This document shows positions 7,627-17,317 of a DNA stretch of 64,000 nt, in pieces. The position numbers and the translations under genes are program-made. Below the pieces are notes generated by a model. It was not told where the DNA came from. It worked only from the letters and a program-made list of their open reading frames with translations, and ran no database searches. Source of the DNA: Mesorhizobium sp. DCY119 (GTDB taxonomy: Bacteria; Pseudomonadota; Alphaproteobacteria; Rhizobiales; Rhizobiaceae); the NCBI RefSeq assembly GCF_003590645.1, contig NZ_CP031834.1:1550501-1614500 (forward strand). The letters are read 5' to 3'. The first letter of the stretch is position 1; every line of letters begins with the position of its first letter.

Positions 7627-8523
7627 ATGTGTGGCATTGTTGGACTGTTTCTTAAGGATAAATCGCTGGAGCCTCAGTTGGGCGCCATGCTGTCGGAAAT
7701 GCTGGTTCTGTTGACCGACCGCGGACCCGACAGTGCCGGCATCGCAATCTACGGAGCGTCGCAAAAAGATCACGGCAAGCTGACGATCCAGTCGCAGCAG
7801 CCAGCGCGCGATTTCGCCGGGCTGGAAGCCGATCTCGGCAAGAAGATCGGCGCTTCGGTGACGATGCTGGTGAAATCCACCCACGCCGTTCTCGACGTGC
7901 CGCGCGACAAGCTCGAAGCTGCGCGTGATGCCATTGCCGAACTGCGCCCGGATGCGCGCGTGATGGGCATGGGCGACACGATCGAAATCTACAAGGAAGT
8001 CGGCCTGCCCGACAAGGTCGCCGAGCGCTTCGAAGTCTCGAAGATGAGCGGCACGCATGGCATCGGCCACACCCGCATGGCGACCGAATCCGCCGTCACC
8101 ACCATGGGTGCGCATCCGTTCTCGACCGGGCCGGACCAGTGCCTCGTGCACAACGGTTCGCTTTCCAACCACAACAATGTGCGGCGCGAACTGAAGCGCG
8201 AGGGCATGACGTTCGAGACCGAAAACGACACCGAAGTCGCAGCCGCCTACCTGTCGCACAAGATTTCCAACGGGCAGGATCTGGGCCAGGCGCTGGAATC
8301 CAGCCTGAGCGATCTCGACGGTTTCTTCACCTTCGTCGTCGGCACCAAGAACGGCTTCGGCGTGGTGCGCGATCCGATCGCCTGCAAGCCGGCTGTTCTG
8401 GCCGAGACCGACCAGTATGTCGCCTTCGGTTCCGAATATCGCGCACTGGCCAAGCTGCCCGGCATCGACGGCGCCAAGGTCTGGGAGCCGGAACCCTCCA
8501 CCGTTTATTTCTGGGAGCACTGA
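7627..8523 (+). CDS. mgsA: N-methylglutamate synthase subunit A, class II glutamine amidotransferase domain
   Basis: The 298-residue protein begins MCGIVGLF, so Cys2 becomes the N-terminal nucleophile of a class II (Ntn) amidotransferase. Further family signs are TDRGPDSAGIAIYG near residue 38 and GIGHTRMATESAV, which carries the substrate-binding Arg, in the middle. In N-methylglutamate synthase this subunit works with MgsB and MgsC to move methylamine from gamma-glutamylmethylamide to a 2-oxo acid. GGAGG precedes the ATG. The next genes are mgsB and mgsC, then gmaS. The close relative GlxB of rhizobia has the same fold; the mgdABCD genes downstream favour the Mgs assignment. Confidence 0.88.
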   Translation: MCGIVGLFLKDKSLEPQLGAMLSEMLVLLTDRGPDSAGIAIYGASQKDHGKLTIQSQQPARDFAGLEADLGKKIGASVTMLVKSTHAVLDVPRDKLEAARDAIAELRPDARVMGMGDTIEIYKEVGLPDKVAERFEVSKMSGTHGIGHTRMATESAVTTMGAHPFSTGPDQCLVHNGSLSNHNNVRRELKREGMTFETENDTEVAAAYLSHKISNGQDLGQALESSLSDLDGFFTFVVGTKNGFGVVRDPIACKPAVLAETDQYVAFGSEYRALAKLPGIDGAKVWEPEPSTVYFWEH

Positions 8524-8569
8524 AACCGTGAAACACGATGTCGTCAATGTAGCGGAAAGGAGCTCCGGC

Positions 8570-9256
8570 ATGCAGGTCTTCGACCTTGCAAAGTCAACGC
8601 TGCGTGAACTCAACCAGGCGCTTCACAACGTCCAGAACGGCTCCAACGAGACCGCCTGGGAAGTGCTGAACCCGAAGGGCAGCCACGCGGTCGCGGCGGG
8701 CGTCGACGCGCCGATCAACGTCGATGTGCGCGGCAGCGTCGGCTACTATTGCGGCGGCATGAACAGCGAAGCCACCATCACGGTGCATGGCTCGGCCGGC
8801 CCCGGCGTCGGTGAAAACATGATGTCGGGCTCGATCATCGTGAAGGGCGACGCCAGCCAGTATGCCGGTGCTACCGGCAAAGGCGGCCTGCTGGTGATCG
8901 AGGGCAATGCCTCGTCGCGCTGCGGCATCTCGATGAAGGGAATCGACATCGTCGTCCACGGCAATATCGGCCACATGTCCGCCTTCATGGCGCAGTCTGG
9001 CCATCTCGTAGTGCTGGGCGATGCAGGCGATGCGCTGGGCGACTCCATCTACGAGGCAAAGCTTTTCGTGCGCGGCAACGTCAAGAGCCTGGGTGCTGAC
9101 TGCATCAAGAAGGAGATGCGGCCGGAGCATATCGCCAAGCTCAGGGATCTGCTCGAGCGCGCGGGCGTCAAGGACGTCAAGCCGGAAGAGTTCACGCGCT
9201 ACGGCTCGGCCCGCACGCTCTACAATTTCAACATCGACAATGCCGACGCGTATTGA
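8570..9256 (+). CDS. mgsB: N-methylglutamate synthase subunit B, GltB C-terminal beta-helix (GXGXG) domain
   Basis: The 228-residue protein is the stand-alone form of the C-terminal beta-helix domain of glutamate synthase. It shows repeated turns such as GYYCGGMNSEATITVHGSAG, SGSIIVKGDASQ and GHLVVLGDAGDALGDSIYE. The start at 8570 (MQVFDL) has AGGAG eight bases upstream; an in-frame GTG at 8528 is possible but weaker. It lies 46 bases after mgsA and 12 bases before mgsC, as expected for a three-subunit N-methylglutamate synthase. This domain probably has a structural role between the amidotransferase and synthase parts. Confidence 0.87.
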   Translation: MQVFDLAKSTLRELNQALHNVQNGSNETAWEVLNPKGSHAVAAGVDAPINVDVRGSVGYYCGGMNSEATITVHGSAGPGVGENMMSGSIIVKGDASQYAGATGKGGLLVIEGNASSRCGISMKGIDIVVHGNIGHMSAFMAQSGHLVVLGDAGDALGDSIYEAKLFVRGNVKSLGADCIKKEMRPEHIAKLRDLLERAGVKDVKPEEFTRYGSARTLYNFNIDNADAY

Positions 9257-9268
9257 GGCAAGATCAGA

Positions 9269-10597
9269 ATGACCTATCAGAACCCGCCGACGAAGCCCCG
9301 ATACTCCGCGACATTCGACGAATATACGCTGTCGGAAATCCGCCGCGCTGCCGCCACCGGCATCTATGACATTCGCGGCGCCGGCGCGAAGCGCAAGCTT
9401 CCGCATTTCGACGATCTGCTGTTCCTCGGCGCGTCGATCTCCCGCTATCCACTCGAAGGCTACCGCGAAAAGTGCGACACCAGCGTCGTGCTGGGCGCGC
9501 GCCATGCCAAGAAGCCGATCGAGCTGAAAATCCCGATCACCATCGCCGGCATGAGCTTCGGTTCGCTGTCGGGTCCGGCCAAGGAAGCGCTTGGCCGCGG
9601 CGCCTCGCTCTCCGGCACCTCGACCACGACCGGCGATGGCGGCATGACCGAGGAAGAGCGCGGCCATTCGCAGACGCTGGTCTATCAGTATCTGCCGTCG
9701 CGCTACGGCATGAACCCGCGTGACCTGCGCCGTGCTGACGCGATCGAGATCGTGGTCGGGCAGGGCGCAAAGCCCGGCGGCGGCGGCATGCTGCTCGGCC
9801 AGAAGATTTCCGACCGCGTCGCCGAAATGCGCACGCTGCCCAAGGGCATCGACCAGCGCTCGGCCTGCCGTCACCCCGATTGGACCGGCCCGGACGATCT
9901 CGAGATCAAGATCCTCGAAATCCGCGAGATCACCGACTGGGAAAAGCCGATCTATGTGAAGGTCGGTGGCGCGCGTCCCTACTACGATACGGCCCTTGCC
10001 GTGAAATCGGGTGCGGACGTCGTGGTACTCGACGGCATGCAGGGCGGCACCGCCGCCACGCAGGAAGTGTTCATCGAGAATGTCGGCCAGCCGACGCTTG
10101 CCTGCATCCGGCCCGCCGTCCAGGCGCTGCAGGATCTCGGCATGCACCGCAAGGTTCAGCTCATCGTTTCGGGTGGCATTCGCAACGGCGCTGACGTCGC
10201 CAAGGCGCTGGCTCTGGGCGCTGACGCGGTGTCGATCGGTACCGCGGCCCTTGTCGCGCTCGGCGACAACGATCCGCGCTGGGAGGCCGAATACCAGAAG
10301 CTCGGCACCACGGCGGGTGCGTATGACGACTGGCACGAAGGAAAAGATCCGGCAGGCATTACCACGCAGGACCCGGAGCTGATGAAACGTGTCGATCCTG
10401 TCGCCGCGGGAAGGCGATTGGCGAATTATCTGAAAGTGATGACGCTTGAGGCACAGACCATCGCGCGTGCCTGCGGCAAGAATCATCTCCACAATCTCGA
10501 GCCGGAGGACCTCTGCGCACTGACTATCGAAGCCGCCGCCATGGCCCAGGTGCCGCTGGCGGGAACCAATTGGATACCGGGAAAGAACGGTTTCTGA
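9269..10597 (+). CDS. mgsC: N-methylglutamate synthase subunit C, FMN-binding glutamate synthase domain
   Basis: The 442-residue protein corresponds to the central FMN domain of glutamate synthase. Visible features are ITIAGMSFGSLSGPAKEALG, QGAKPGGGGMLLGQKIS, the phosphate-binding LIVSGGIRNGADVAKALALG and ADAVSIGTAAL. Cysteines in IARACGKNHLHN and EDLCALT near the C-terminus are candidate iron-sulfur ligands, not verified. With MgsA and MgsB it should carry out the reductive transfer that forms N-methylglutamate. It is followed after 31 bases by gmaS. A 632-residue antisense frame across mgsB and mgsC is a shadow. Confidence 0.9.
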   Translation: MTYQNPPTKPRYSATFDEYTLSEIRRAAATGIYDIRGAGAKRKLPHFDDLLFLGASISRYPLEGYREKCDTSVVLGARHAKKPIELKIPITIAGMSFGSLSGPAKEALGRGASLSGTSTTTGDGGMTEEERGHSQTLVYQYLPSRYGMNPRDLRRADAIEIVVGQGAKPGGGGMLLGQKISDRVAEMRTLPKGIDQRSACRHPDWTGPDDLEIKILEIREITDWEKPIYVKVGGARPYYDTALAVKSGADVVVLDGMQGGTAATQEVFIENVGQPTLACIRPAVQALQDLGMHRKVQLIVSGGIRNGADVAKALALGADAVSIGTAALVALGDNDPRWEAEYQKLGTTAGAYDDWHEGKDPAGITTQDPELMKRVDPVAAGRRLANYLKVMTLEAQTIARACGKNHLHNLEPEDLCALTIEAAAMAQVPLAGTNWIPGKNGF

Positions 10598-10628
10598 TCA
10601 AAAAAATAAGAAGAGAGAGGAACATGCC

Positions 10629-11972
10629 ATGGGAACGGCATTCGAAAGCAAACGGGGAACTGCTGTGGCAAACGATCTCGCAGAATTCGCAAAGGCGAAT
10701 AACGTCAAATATTTCATGATCTCCTATACGGACCTGTTTGGCGGCCAACGCGCCAAGCTGGTTCCGGCACAGGCGATCTCGGACATGCAGAAGGAAGGTG
10801 CAGGCTTTGCCGGCTTCGCGACCTGGCTCGACCTTACGCCGGCGCATCCCGACATGCTGGCGGTGCCGGACCCGTCTTCGGTCATCCAGCTGCCGTGGAA
10901 ACGGGACGTGGCGTGGCTCGCCTCCGACTGCGTCATGGAAGGCAAGAGCGTTGCCCAGGCGCCGCGCAACACGCTGAAGCGTCTGGTTGCGGAAGCCGCC
11001 GAAGAGGGCATGCGCGTCAAGACCGGCGTGGAACCCGAATTCTTCCTGACGACGCCGGGTGGCGAGAAGATTTCCGACGAATACGATACGGCGACGAAAT
11101 CCTGCTACGACCAGCAGGCGGTGATGCGGCGCTACGACGTCATTGCCGAGATCTGCGATGCCATGCTGGAACTCGGCTGGCAGCCCTACCAGAACGACCA
11201 TGAGGATGCGAACGGCCAGTTCGAGATGAACTGGGCCTTCGACGATGTGCTCAACACCGCCGACAAGCATTCCTTCTTCAAGTTCATGACCAAGTCGATC
11301 GCCGAGAAGCACGGCCTGCGCGCGACCTTCATGCCCAAGCCGTTCCAGGGCCTGACCGGCAATGGCTGCCATGCCCATATCTCGGTGTGGGACCTTGACG
11401 GCAAGAGCAATGCCTTTGCCGACAAGAATGCCGAACTGGGTCTGTCGGCCAAGGGTAGGCACTTCCTCGGCGGCATCATGAAGCATGCCTCGGCCTTGGC
11501 CGCGATCACCAATCCGACGGTCAATTCCTACAAGCGCATCAATGCGCCGCGCACCGTTTCGGGTGCCACCTGGGCGCCCAACACGGTGACCTGGACCGGC
11601 AACAACCGCACCCACATGGTGCGCGTGCCGGGGCCTGGACGTTTTGAGCTTCGCCTTCCCGACGGTGCCGCCAATCCGTATCTGATGCAGGCTGTCATCA
11701 TCGCCGCCGGTCTCGACGGCATCCGCACCAAGGCCGATCCGGGCGAGCGCAGCGACATCGACATGTACAAGGACGGCCACACCGTCACCAACGGTCCGAA
11801 GCTGCCGCTGAACCTGCTCGATGCCCTGCGCGAATATGACAAGGACAGCGGGCTGAAGTCGGCGATGGGCGAGGAATTCTCCAGTGCATTCCTGAAGCTC
11901 AAGCATCAGGAATGGAATGCCTACGCTTCCCACTTCACCCAGTGGGAACGCGAAAACACTCTCGACGTGTAA
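10629..11972 (+). CDS. gmaS: Gamma-glutamylmethylamide synthetase (glutamine synthetase type III family)
   Basis: The 447-residue enzyme belongs to the glutamine synthetase superfamily and probably joins methylamine to glutamate with ATP, the entry step of the N-methylglutamate pathway. The ATP/glutamate motif NGCHAHISVWD starts at residue 245. Other matches are TGVEPEFFL in the first third and NRTHMVRVPGPGRFELRLPD further on. GAGAGGAA before the ATG at 10629 is a good ribosome site. The distinction from rhizobial GlnT rests on context: it sits between mgsABC and mgdABCD. Its presence makes methylamine use through glutamate rather than a methylamine dehydrogenase likely. Confidence 0.9.
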   Translation: MGTAFESKRGTAVANDLAEFAKANNVKYFMISYTDLFGGQRAKLVPAQAISDMQKEGAGFAGFATWLDLTPAHPDMLAVPDPSSVIQLPWKRDVAWLASDCVMEGKSVAQAPRNTLKRLVAEAAEEGMRVKTGVEPEFFLTTPGGEKISDEYDTATKSCYDQQAVMRRYDVIAEICDAMLELGWQPYQNDHEDANGQFEMNWAFDDVLNTADKHSFFKFMTKSIAEKHGLRATFMPKPFQGLTGNGCHAHISVWDLDGKSNAFADKNAELGLSAKGRHFLGGIMKHASALAAITNPTVNSYKRINAPRTVSGATWAPNTVTWTGNNRTHMVRVPGPGRFELRLPDGAANPYLMQAVIIAAGLDGIRTKADPGERSDIDMYKDGHTVTNGPKLPLNLLDALREYDKDSGLKSAMGEEFSSAFLKLKHQEWNAYASHFTQWERENTLDV

Positions 11973-12008
11973 TACGGAAATAGCAGGCCTGCGCGGCGGA
12001 AACCCTTG

Positions 12009-13262
12009 ATGAAATATTCGATCTTCTCTCTCGCGCGGGCAGCCCTTTCAGGACACAAGAACTGGCCCCGCACCTGGCGCGATGCCCAGCCGAAAAGCCA
12101 CTATGACGTGGTCATCATCGGCGGTGGCGGGCATGGTTTGGCGACCGCTTATTTCCTCGCCCACAAATACGGCATCCGCAATGTCGCGGTGCTTGAAAAG
12201 GGCTGGATCGGCTCCGGCAATGCCGGCCGCAACACCACCATCGTGCGCTCCAACTACATGCTGCCCGGCAATACCGGCTTCTACGAGCTTTCGATGAAGC
12301 TGTGGGAGCGGATGGAGCAGGACCTCAACTACAACACGATGATGAGCCAGCGCGGCATCGTCAATCTCTACCACTCCGACGCGCAGCGCGACGCCTATGC
12401 GCGGCGCGGCAATGTCATGCGCATCAACGGCATCGATGCGGAACTGCTCGATCAGGCGCAGGTCCGCAAGATGATGCCGTTCCTGAATTTCGACAATGCG
12501 CGTTTCCCCATCCAGGGCGGACTGCTGCAGCGCCGCGCCGGCACGGCGCGCCATGACGCCGTGGTGTGGGGCTATGCCCATGCCGGCGACCGGCTCGGCG
12601 TTGACATCATCCAGAACTGCGAAGTGACAGGCTTTACCCGCGACCAGAACGGCAAGGTCACCGGCGTCGAAACCTCGCGCGGCGCGATCGGCGCCGGCAA
12701 GGTTGGCATGGCGGTGGCTGGCAATTCATCGCGCGTTGCGGCAATGGCCGGCATGCGCCTGCCGATCGAAAGCCATGTGCTGCAGGCCTTCGTCTCGGAA
12801 GCGATCAAGCCGCTCATTCCCGGCGTCCTCACCTTCGGCGCCGGCCACTTCTATGTCAGCCAGTCCGACAAGGGTGGGCTGGTCTTCGGCGGCGACATCG
12901 ACGGCTACAATTCCTATGCCCAGCGCGGCAACATGCCGGTGATGGAAGACGTCTGCGAAGGCGGCATGGCGCTGATGCCGATGATCGGCCGCGTGCGCCT
13001 GCTGCGTCAGTGGGGCGGCATCATGGACATGTCGATGGACGGCACGCCGATCATCGACAAGACGCCCATCGACGGCCTCTATCTCAATGCCGGATGGTGC
13101 TATGGCGGCTTCAAGGCGACGCCGGGCTCGGGCCTCGTCTTCGCGCATCTGATCGCCACCGACACGCCGCATGAGGAGGCAAAGCGCTTCCGGCTCGACC
13201 GCTTCCAGCGCGGCGCGATGATCGACGAAAAGGGCGTTGGCGCCCAACCGAATTTGCACTGA
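12009..13262 (+). CDS. mgdA: N-methylglutamate dehydrogenase subunit A (sarcosine oxidase beta-like)
   Basis: The 417-residue protein is like the beta subunit of heterotetrameric sarcosine oxidase. It has an FAD dinucleotide fold with GGGGHG at 38-43 and LEKGWIGSGNAGRNTT at 62-77. His182 in GTARHDAV matches the position of the histidine that binds FMN covalently in sarcosine oxidase. With MgdBCD it should oxidise N-methylglutamate to glutamate, releasing the methyl group to folate or as formaldehyde. The start is taken at ATG 12009; a TTG at 12006 is directly before it. It is 36 bases after gmaS and 13 before mgdB. Confidence 0.9.
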   Translation: MKYSIFSLARAALSGHKNWPRTWRDAQPKSHYDVVIIGGGGHGLATAYFLAHKYGIRNVAVLEKGWIGSGNAGRNTTIVRSNYMLPGNTGFYELSMKLWERMEQDLNYNTMMSQRGIVNLYHSDAQRDAYARRGNVMRINGIDAELLDQAQVRKMMPFLNFDNARFPIQGGLLQRRAGTARHDAVVWGYAHAGDRLGVDIIQNCEVTGFTRDQNGKVTGVETSRGAIGAGKVGMAVAGNSSRVAAMAGMRLPIESHVLQAFVSEAIKPLIPGVLTFGAGHFYVSQSDKGGLVFGGDIDGYNSYAQRGNMPVMEDVCEGGMALMPMIGRVRLLRQWGGIMDMSMDGTPIIDKTPIDGLYLNAGWCYGGFKATPGSGLVFAHLIATDTPHEEAKRFRLDRFQRGAMIDEKGVGAQPNLH

Positions 13263-13275
13263 AGGCGGATCAGGA

Positions 13276-13581
13276 ATGCGCATTGCATGCCCATTTTGCG
13301 GCGAACGCGAGAACGGCGAGTTCACCTATCTCGGCGATGCCAAGCCGAAGCGCCCGACTATCACCGCCATCGACGGCGGCGCGGGTGCGGCCGGCGAGGC
13401 GGAGGCCTTCTACGACTATGTCTATCTGCGCGACAACGTTGCCGGCGAGATGAGCGAATACTGGTATCACGGCGGCGGCTGCCGCTCCTGGCTGGTCATC
13501 GAGCGCAACACGCTGACCCACGAGATCAAGTCGGTGCGCGCCGCACCCGGCGCGGGTGCGGCCAAGGCGGGGGCGAAGTAA
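13276..13581 (+). CDS. mgdB: N-methylglutamate dehydrogenase subunit B (sarcosine oxidase delta-like, zinc)
   Basis: The 101-residue protein matches sarcosine oxidase delta subunits. Cys5 and Cys8 (ACPFCGE), with His65 and Cys69 (YHGGGC), fit the four zinc ligands of that family. The start at 13276 follows GGCGGATCAGGA. The stop TAA shares its last base with the ATG of mgdC (TAATG), so translation is coupled. The subunit is structural and helps hold the heterotetramer together in sarcosine oxidase. Confidence 0.88.
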   Translation: MRIACPFCGERENGEFTYLGDAKPKRPTITAIDGGAGAAGEAEAFYDYVYLRDNVAGEMSEYWYHGGGCRSWLVIERNTLTHEIKSVRAAPGAGAAKAGAK

Positions 13582-16562
13582 TGGCTTCCGCGCAAACCAA
13601 ACGCCTCGCCAAGGGCGGGCTGATCGACCGCACCGCGCCGCTTTCCTTCACCTTCGACGGCAAGGCGATGACCGGCTATGCCGGCGACACGTTGGCCTCG
13701 GCACTGGTCGCCAATGGCGTCACCCTGGTTGGCCGCTCGTTCAAATATCACCGCCCGCGCGGTATCCTGACCGCTGGGCCGGAAGAGCCGAATGCACTGG
13801 TGGAGCTGCGCAGCGGCGCGCGGTGCGAAGCCAACACCAAGGCGACCACCGCCGAGCTTTATGACGGGCTCGACGCGCTGAGCCAGAATCGCTGGCCTTC
13901 GCTCGGCTTCGACGTGATGGCGGTTAATTCGCTGCTGTCGCCGATCTTCGTCGCCGGCTTCTACTACAAGACCTTCATGTGGCCGGCGAAGTTCTGGGAA
14001 AAGCTCTACGAGCCGGCCATCCGCCGCGCCGCCGGCCTCGGACGGCCGAGCGGGATTGCTGACCCGGACCACTATGAGAAGGCCTGGGCGCATTGCGATG
14101 TGCTGGTCGTCGGCTCCGGCCCCGCCGGATTGGCTGCCGCCCTTGCGGCCGGCCGCACCGGCGCGCGCGTGATCCTCGCCGAGGAAGACCGCCTGGCCGG
14201 GGGGCGGCTGAACAGCGACGGCGGCGAGATCGATGGCATGCCGGCGGGCGAGTGGCTTGCCGGTGCGCTGGCTGAACTGGAAGCCTTGCCCAACGTCCGC
14301 ATCATGACGCGGACCGCAGTGTTTGGCGTCTACGACGGCGGCACCTATGGCGCGCTGGAGCGGGTCAACGACCATCTGCCGGTTCCCCCAGTTCACCAGC
14401 CGCGCCAGCGTCTCTGGCGCATCGTCGCCAAGCGCTGCGTGGTGGCTGCGGGCGCGATCGAGCGGCCGATCGTCTTTTCCGGCAACGACCGCCCCGGCGT
14501 GATGATGGCTTCGGCGGTGCGCACCTATATCGAGCGCTTTGCTGCCGCACCTGGCAAGCGGCTGGCGCTGTTCACGAACAATGACGATGGCTGGAAGACT
14601 GTCGAGACCGCGCATCGAGCCGGCATCGAAATCGCCGCCGTCATCGATTCCCGCAAGGATGTGCCGCAGCATCATCGCGCGCTGGCGCAAAGCGGCGGCT
14701 TTGCCGTGCACAACGGCGTCGTCGTCGATGTTAAGGGTGGCAAGACGGGCATCAGCGGCGTCGGGGTCGCGCTGGCCAATGGCGGTCACGCGCAGATCGC
14801 CGCCGACGTGCTTGCTATGTCGGGTGGCTGGAACCCGTCCGTCGGCCTGTCGTCGCATCATCGCGGCCGGCCGAAATGGCGTGAGGACATTGCGGCCTTC
14901 GTGCCGGAAGGCGCGCCGGCGGGGATGCTTTCGGCAGGTGCCGCCAATGGCGAGTTTTCGCTGAGCGCCTGCCTGCGCACCGGTCATGAAGCGGGGCTGT
15001 CGGCTGCATCCGATTGCGGCTTTAGCGGCAAGAGCGGCAGCGCGCCGACTGCTGCCGACGAAGCCACTTCCATCTCGCCGCTCTGGCATGTCGAGGGGAA
15101 GCACAAGGGCTTTGTCGACTTCCAGCATGACGTGACCGCATCCGACATCGCGCTGGCGCAGCGCGAGGGCTTCGAATCCGTCGAGCACCTGAAGCGCTAT
15201 ACGACACTCGGCATGGCGACCGACCAGGGCAAGAACTCGAACGTCACCGGCCTCGCGATCATGTCGGAATTGACGCGGCGCTCGATCCCGCAGACCGGCA
15301 CGACCATCTATCGCCCGCCGCATGTGCCGGTGGCGATCGGTGCCTTTGCCGGCCATCACCGCGACGAGAATTTCCATTCGGTCAGGCTGACGCCGTCGCA
15401 TCACTGGGCGGCCGAGCGCGGTGCGGTGTTCGTCGACACCGGCCTGTGGAAGCGCGCGCAGTGGTATCCGATTGCCGGCGAGAACGACTGGCTGACTTCG
15501 GTCAACCGCGAAGTGCTGGCGGTGCGCAACGGCGTCGGTTTTTGCGATGTCTCCACGCTCGGCAAGATCGACGTGATGGGCAAGGACGCCGGCGCTTTCT
15601 TGGACCGCGTCTACATCAACGCCTTCGCCTCTCTGGCCGTCGGCAAGGCGCGCTACGGGCTGATGCTGCGCGAGGATGGCATCGTCATGGACGACGGCAC
15701 GACCTCGCGGCTGGCCGAAGACCATTATTTCCTCACCACCACCACGGCCAAGGCCGGGCCGGTGATGCAGTATCTCGAATTCTGCCGGCAGGTTTTGTGG
15801 CCCGAACTCGACGTGCAGCTAACCTCCTGCACGGACCAGTGGGCGCAGTTCTCCATTGCCGGGCCGAAGACACGCGACCTGCTGCGCGAGATCGTCGATC
15901 CGGCGGAAGATTTGTCCAACGAAGGTTTTCCCTTCATGGGCGTGCGCGAGGTGCGGCTGCGCGGCGGCATGTTCGCGCGGCTGTTCCGCATTTCCTTCTC
16001 GGGCGAAATGGCCTTCGAAATCTCGGTGCCGGCCCGCTATGGCGATGCCATGGCGCGTAACCTGATGAAGGCCGGCGAGCCCTTCGGCGTCGTGCCCTAC
16101 GGCACCGAGGCCCTTGGCGTGATGCGCATTGAAAAGGGCCATATCGCAGGCGCCGAACTCAATGGCACCACGACGGCTGACGATCTCGGCCTTGGCAAGA
16201 TGATGTCGAAGAAGAAGGACTTTATCGGCCGCGTCATGGCCGGGCGCGAGGCGCTGACGGCGCCCGACCGCCAGGTCGTTGTCGGCCTGAAGCCGGTCGA
16301 CAAGGCAAGGCGGCTGCGCTCCGGCGCGCATATCATTCCGAAGGGCGCGGCGGTCGGCCCCGATGCCGACCAGGGCTACGTCACCTCGGTCTGCCACTCG
16401 CCGATGCTCGGCCAGTGGATCGGGCTCGGCCTGGTCGAGCGCGGACGCGAGCGCTTAGGCGAGATCGTGCGCGCGCATGATCCGCTGCGCGGCGAAGACT
16501 ATGACGTCGAAATCTGCAATCCGGTCTTCTACGATCCCGAGGGAGGGCGTCAGCGTGGCTGA
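13581..16562 (+). CDS. mgdC: N-methylglutamate dehydrogenase subunit C (sarcosine oxidase alpha-like)
   Basis: The 993-residue protein has the sarcosine oxidase alpha layout. Residues about 20-90 form a ferredoxin-like domain that lacks the usual iron-sulfur cysteine cluster. A nucleotide-binding fold follows with VLVVGSGPAGLAAA from residue 174. The C-terminal third is a GcvT-type folate-binding module with FSGEMAFEISVPARYG and GLGKMMSKKKDFIG. In the related oxidase the alpha subunit transfers the C1 unit to tetrahydrofolate. It overlaps mgdB by one base and mgdD by eight. A 752-residue antisense frame inside it is a codon-bias shadow. Confidence 0.9.
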   Translation: MASAQTKRLAKGGLIDRTAPLSFTFDGKAMTGYAGDTLASALVANGVTLVGRSFKYHRPRGILTAGPEEPNALVELRSGARCEANTKATTAELYDGLDALSQNRWPSLGFDVMAVNSLLSPIFVAGFYYKTFMWPAKFWEKLYEPAIRRAAGLGRPSGIADPDHYEKAWAHCDVLVVGSGPAGLAAALAAGRTGARVILAEEDRLAGGRLNSDGGEIDGMPAGEWLAGALAELEALPNVRIMTRTAVFGVYDGGTYGALERVNDHLPVPPVHQPRQRLWRIVAKRCVVAAGAIERPIVFSGNDRPGVMMASAVRTYIERFAAAPGKRLALFTNNDDGWKTVETAHRAGIEIAAVIDSRKDVPQHHRALAQSGGFAVHNGVVVDVKGGKTGISGVGVALANGGHAQIAADVLAMSGGWNPSVGLSSHHRGRPKWREDIAAFVPEGAPAGMLSAGAANGEFSLSACLRTGHEAGLSAASDCGFSGKSGSAPTAADEATSISPLWHVEGKHKGFVDFQHDVTASDIALAQREGFESVEHLKRYTTLGMATDQGKNSNVTGLAIMSELTRRSIPQTGTTIYRPPHVPVAIGAFAGHHRDENFHSVRLTPSHHWAAERGAVFVDTGLWKRAQWYPIAGENDWLTSVNREVLAVRNGVGFCDVSTLGKIDVMGKDAGAFLDRVYINAFASLAVGKARYGLMLREDGIVMDDGTTSRLAEDHYFLTTTTAKAGPVMQYLEFCRQVLWPELDVQLTSCTDQWAQFSIAGPKTRDLLREIVDPAEDLSNEGFPFMGVREVRLRGGMFARLFRISFSGEMAFEISVPARYGDAMARNLMKAGEPFGVVPYGTEALGVMRIEKGHIAGAELNGTTTADDLGLGKMMSKKKDFIGRVMAGREALTAPDRQVVVGLKPVDKARRLRSGAHIIPKGAAVGPDADQGYVTSVCHSPMLGQWIGLGLVERGRERLGEIVRAHDPLRGEDYDVEICNPVFYDPEGGRQRG

Positions 16563-17193
16563 TTTCACCTGGACCACCCGCTCGCCGCTGCAGCAGGCCG
16601 TTATTGCCGGCAAGCATGGTGCGGCGATTACCAAGGCAGGCATCCGCCTGTCGGAAATACGCGATTTCGATCTGGTGCAGGTCTTTGCGCGGCGCGGGCA
16701 ATGGGCCGCGACGGCCAAGGCAGCCAAAGCCTATTTCGGCGTTGTCGCACCGACCGGACCGAAGGCGGTGACGGGCAAGAAGGGCGTGCTGGTGTGGTCC
16801 GGTGCCGACCAGTTCATGGCGCTGTCGCCGCGTCTCGGCACGATCCAGCCTATCGATAGCTTGCGCGTCGCTTTCGATGGTTTTGCCTCGTTGTCCGACC
16901 AGTCCGACGGGCGCTGCCTGATCCGTCTATCGGGTCCGCGCGTGCGCGATATGCTGGCGAAGGTAAATTCGCTCGACCTTCATGATGGTGTGTTTGCTGT
17001 CGGAACGGCGGCGGCGACTTCCATCGATCACACGGCGGTCAATCTGTGGCGAGAGGCGGATGCCGCGGACGGCTCGCCGGTGTTCAGCGTGCTGGTGTTT
17101 GCGAGCTTCGCCGACAGCCTGTGGCATACGCTGGTCGACTCGGCGGCCGAATATGGTATCGAGGTCGAAAGCCTATCGATCGCCGCGGGCTGA
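16555..17193 (+). CDS. mgdD: N-methylglutamate dehydrogenase subunit D (sarcosine oxidase gamma-like)
   Basis: The 212-residue protein resembles sarcosine oxidase gamma subunits, which are distant GcvT-like folds without their own cofactor. It contains QPIDSLRVAFDGFASLSDQS and RCLIRLSGPRVRDML in the middle. The start is a GTG at 16555 (MADFTW) with GGGAGG eight bases upstream; it overlaps the end of mgdC by eight bases. An ATG at 16477 in the same frame would overlap mgdC by 86 bases and has no ribosome site. It is the last gene of mgsABC-gmaS-mgdABCD. Confidence 0.88.
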   Translation: MADFTWTTRSPLQQAVIAGKHGAAITKAGIRLSEIRDFDLVQVFARRGQWAATAKAAKAYFGVVAPTGPKAVTGKKGVLVWSGADQFMALSPRLGTIQPIDSLRVAFDGFASLSDQSDGRCLIRLSGPRVRDMLAKVNSLDLHDGVFAVGTAAATSIDHTAVNLWREADAADGSPVFSVLVFASFADSLWHTLVDSAAEYGIEVESLSIAAG

Positions 17194-17317
17194 TCGCAAA
17201 GTCTCCTTCTAATTGACAAGACTGTGCCGGTTGAGTTGGCCGGCGGCTGCCCCTAAGCTTTGCCGATCATGATGATTGGTCGCGCGGGCGGATCGCCCGG
17301 CGGACCGGGAGGTCGGC

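Noticed and set aside
8594-10492. 632-residue antisense open frame across mgsB and mgsC
   Set aside because: It spans two well-supported genes on the other strand and resembles no protein family.
10524-11933. 469-residue antisense open frame opposite gmaS
   Set aside because: It is a shadow of gmaS codon bias and has no motifs.
7627-11972. Reading the mgs/gmaS genes as rhizobial glxBCD-glnT
   Set aside because: The folds are the same, but the adjoining mgdABCD and the tmm, tdm and dmm genes favour the N-methylglutamate pathway; a phylogeny would decide.
13467-15725. 752-residue antisense open frame opposite mgdC
   Set aside because: The composition is shadow-like and mgdC has clear sarcosine oxidase motifs.
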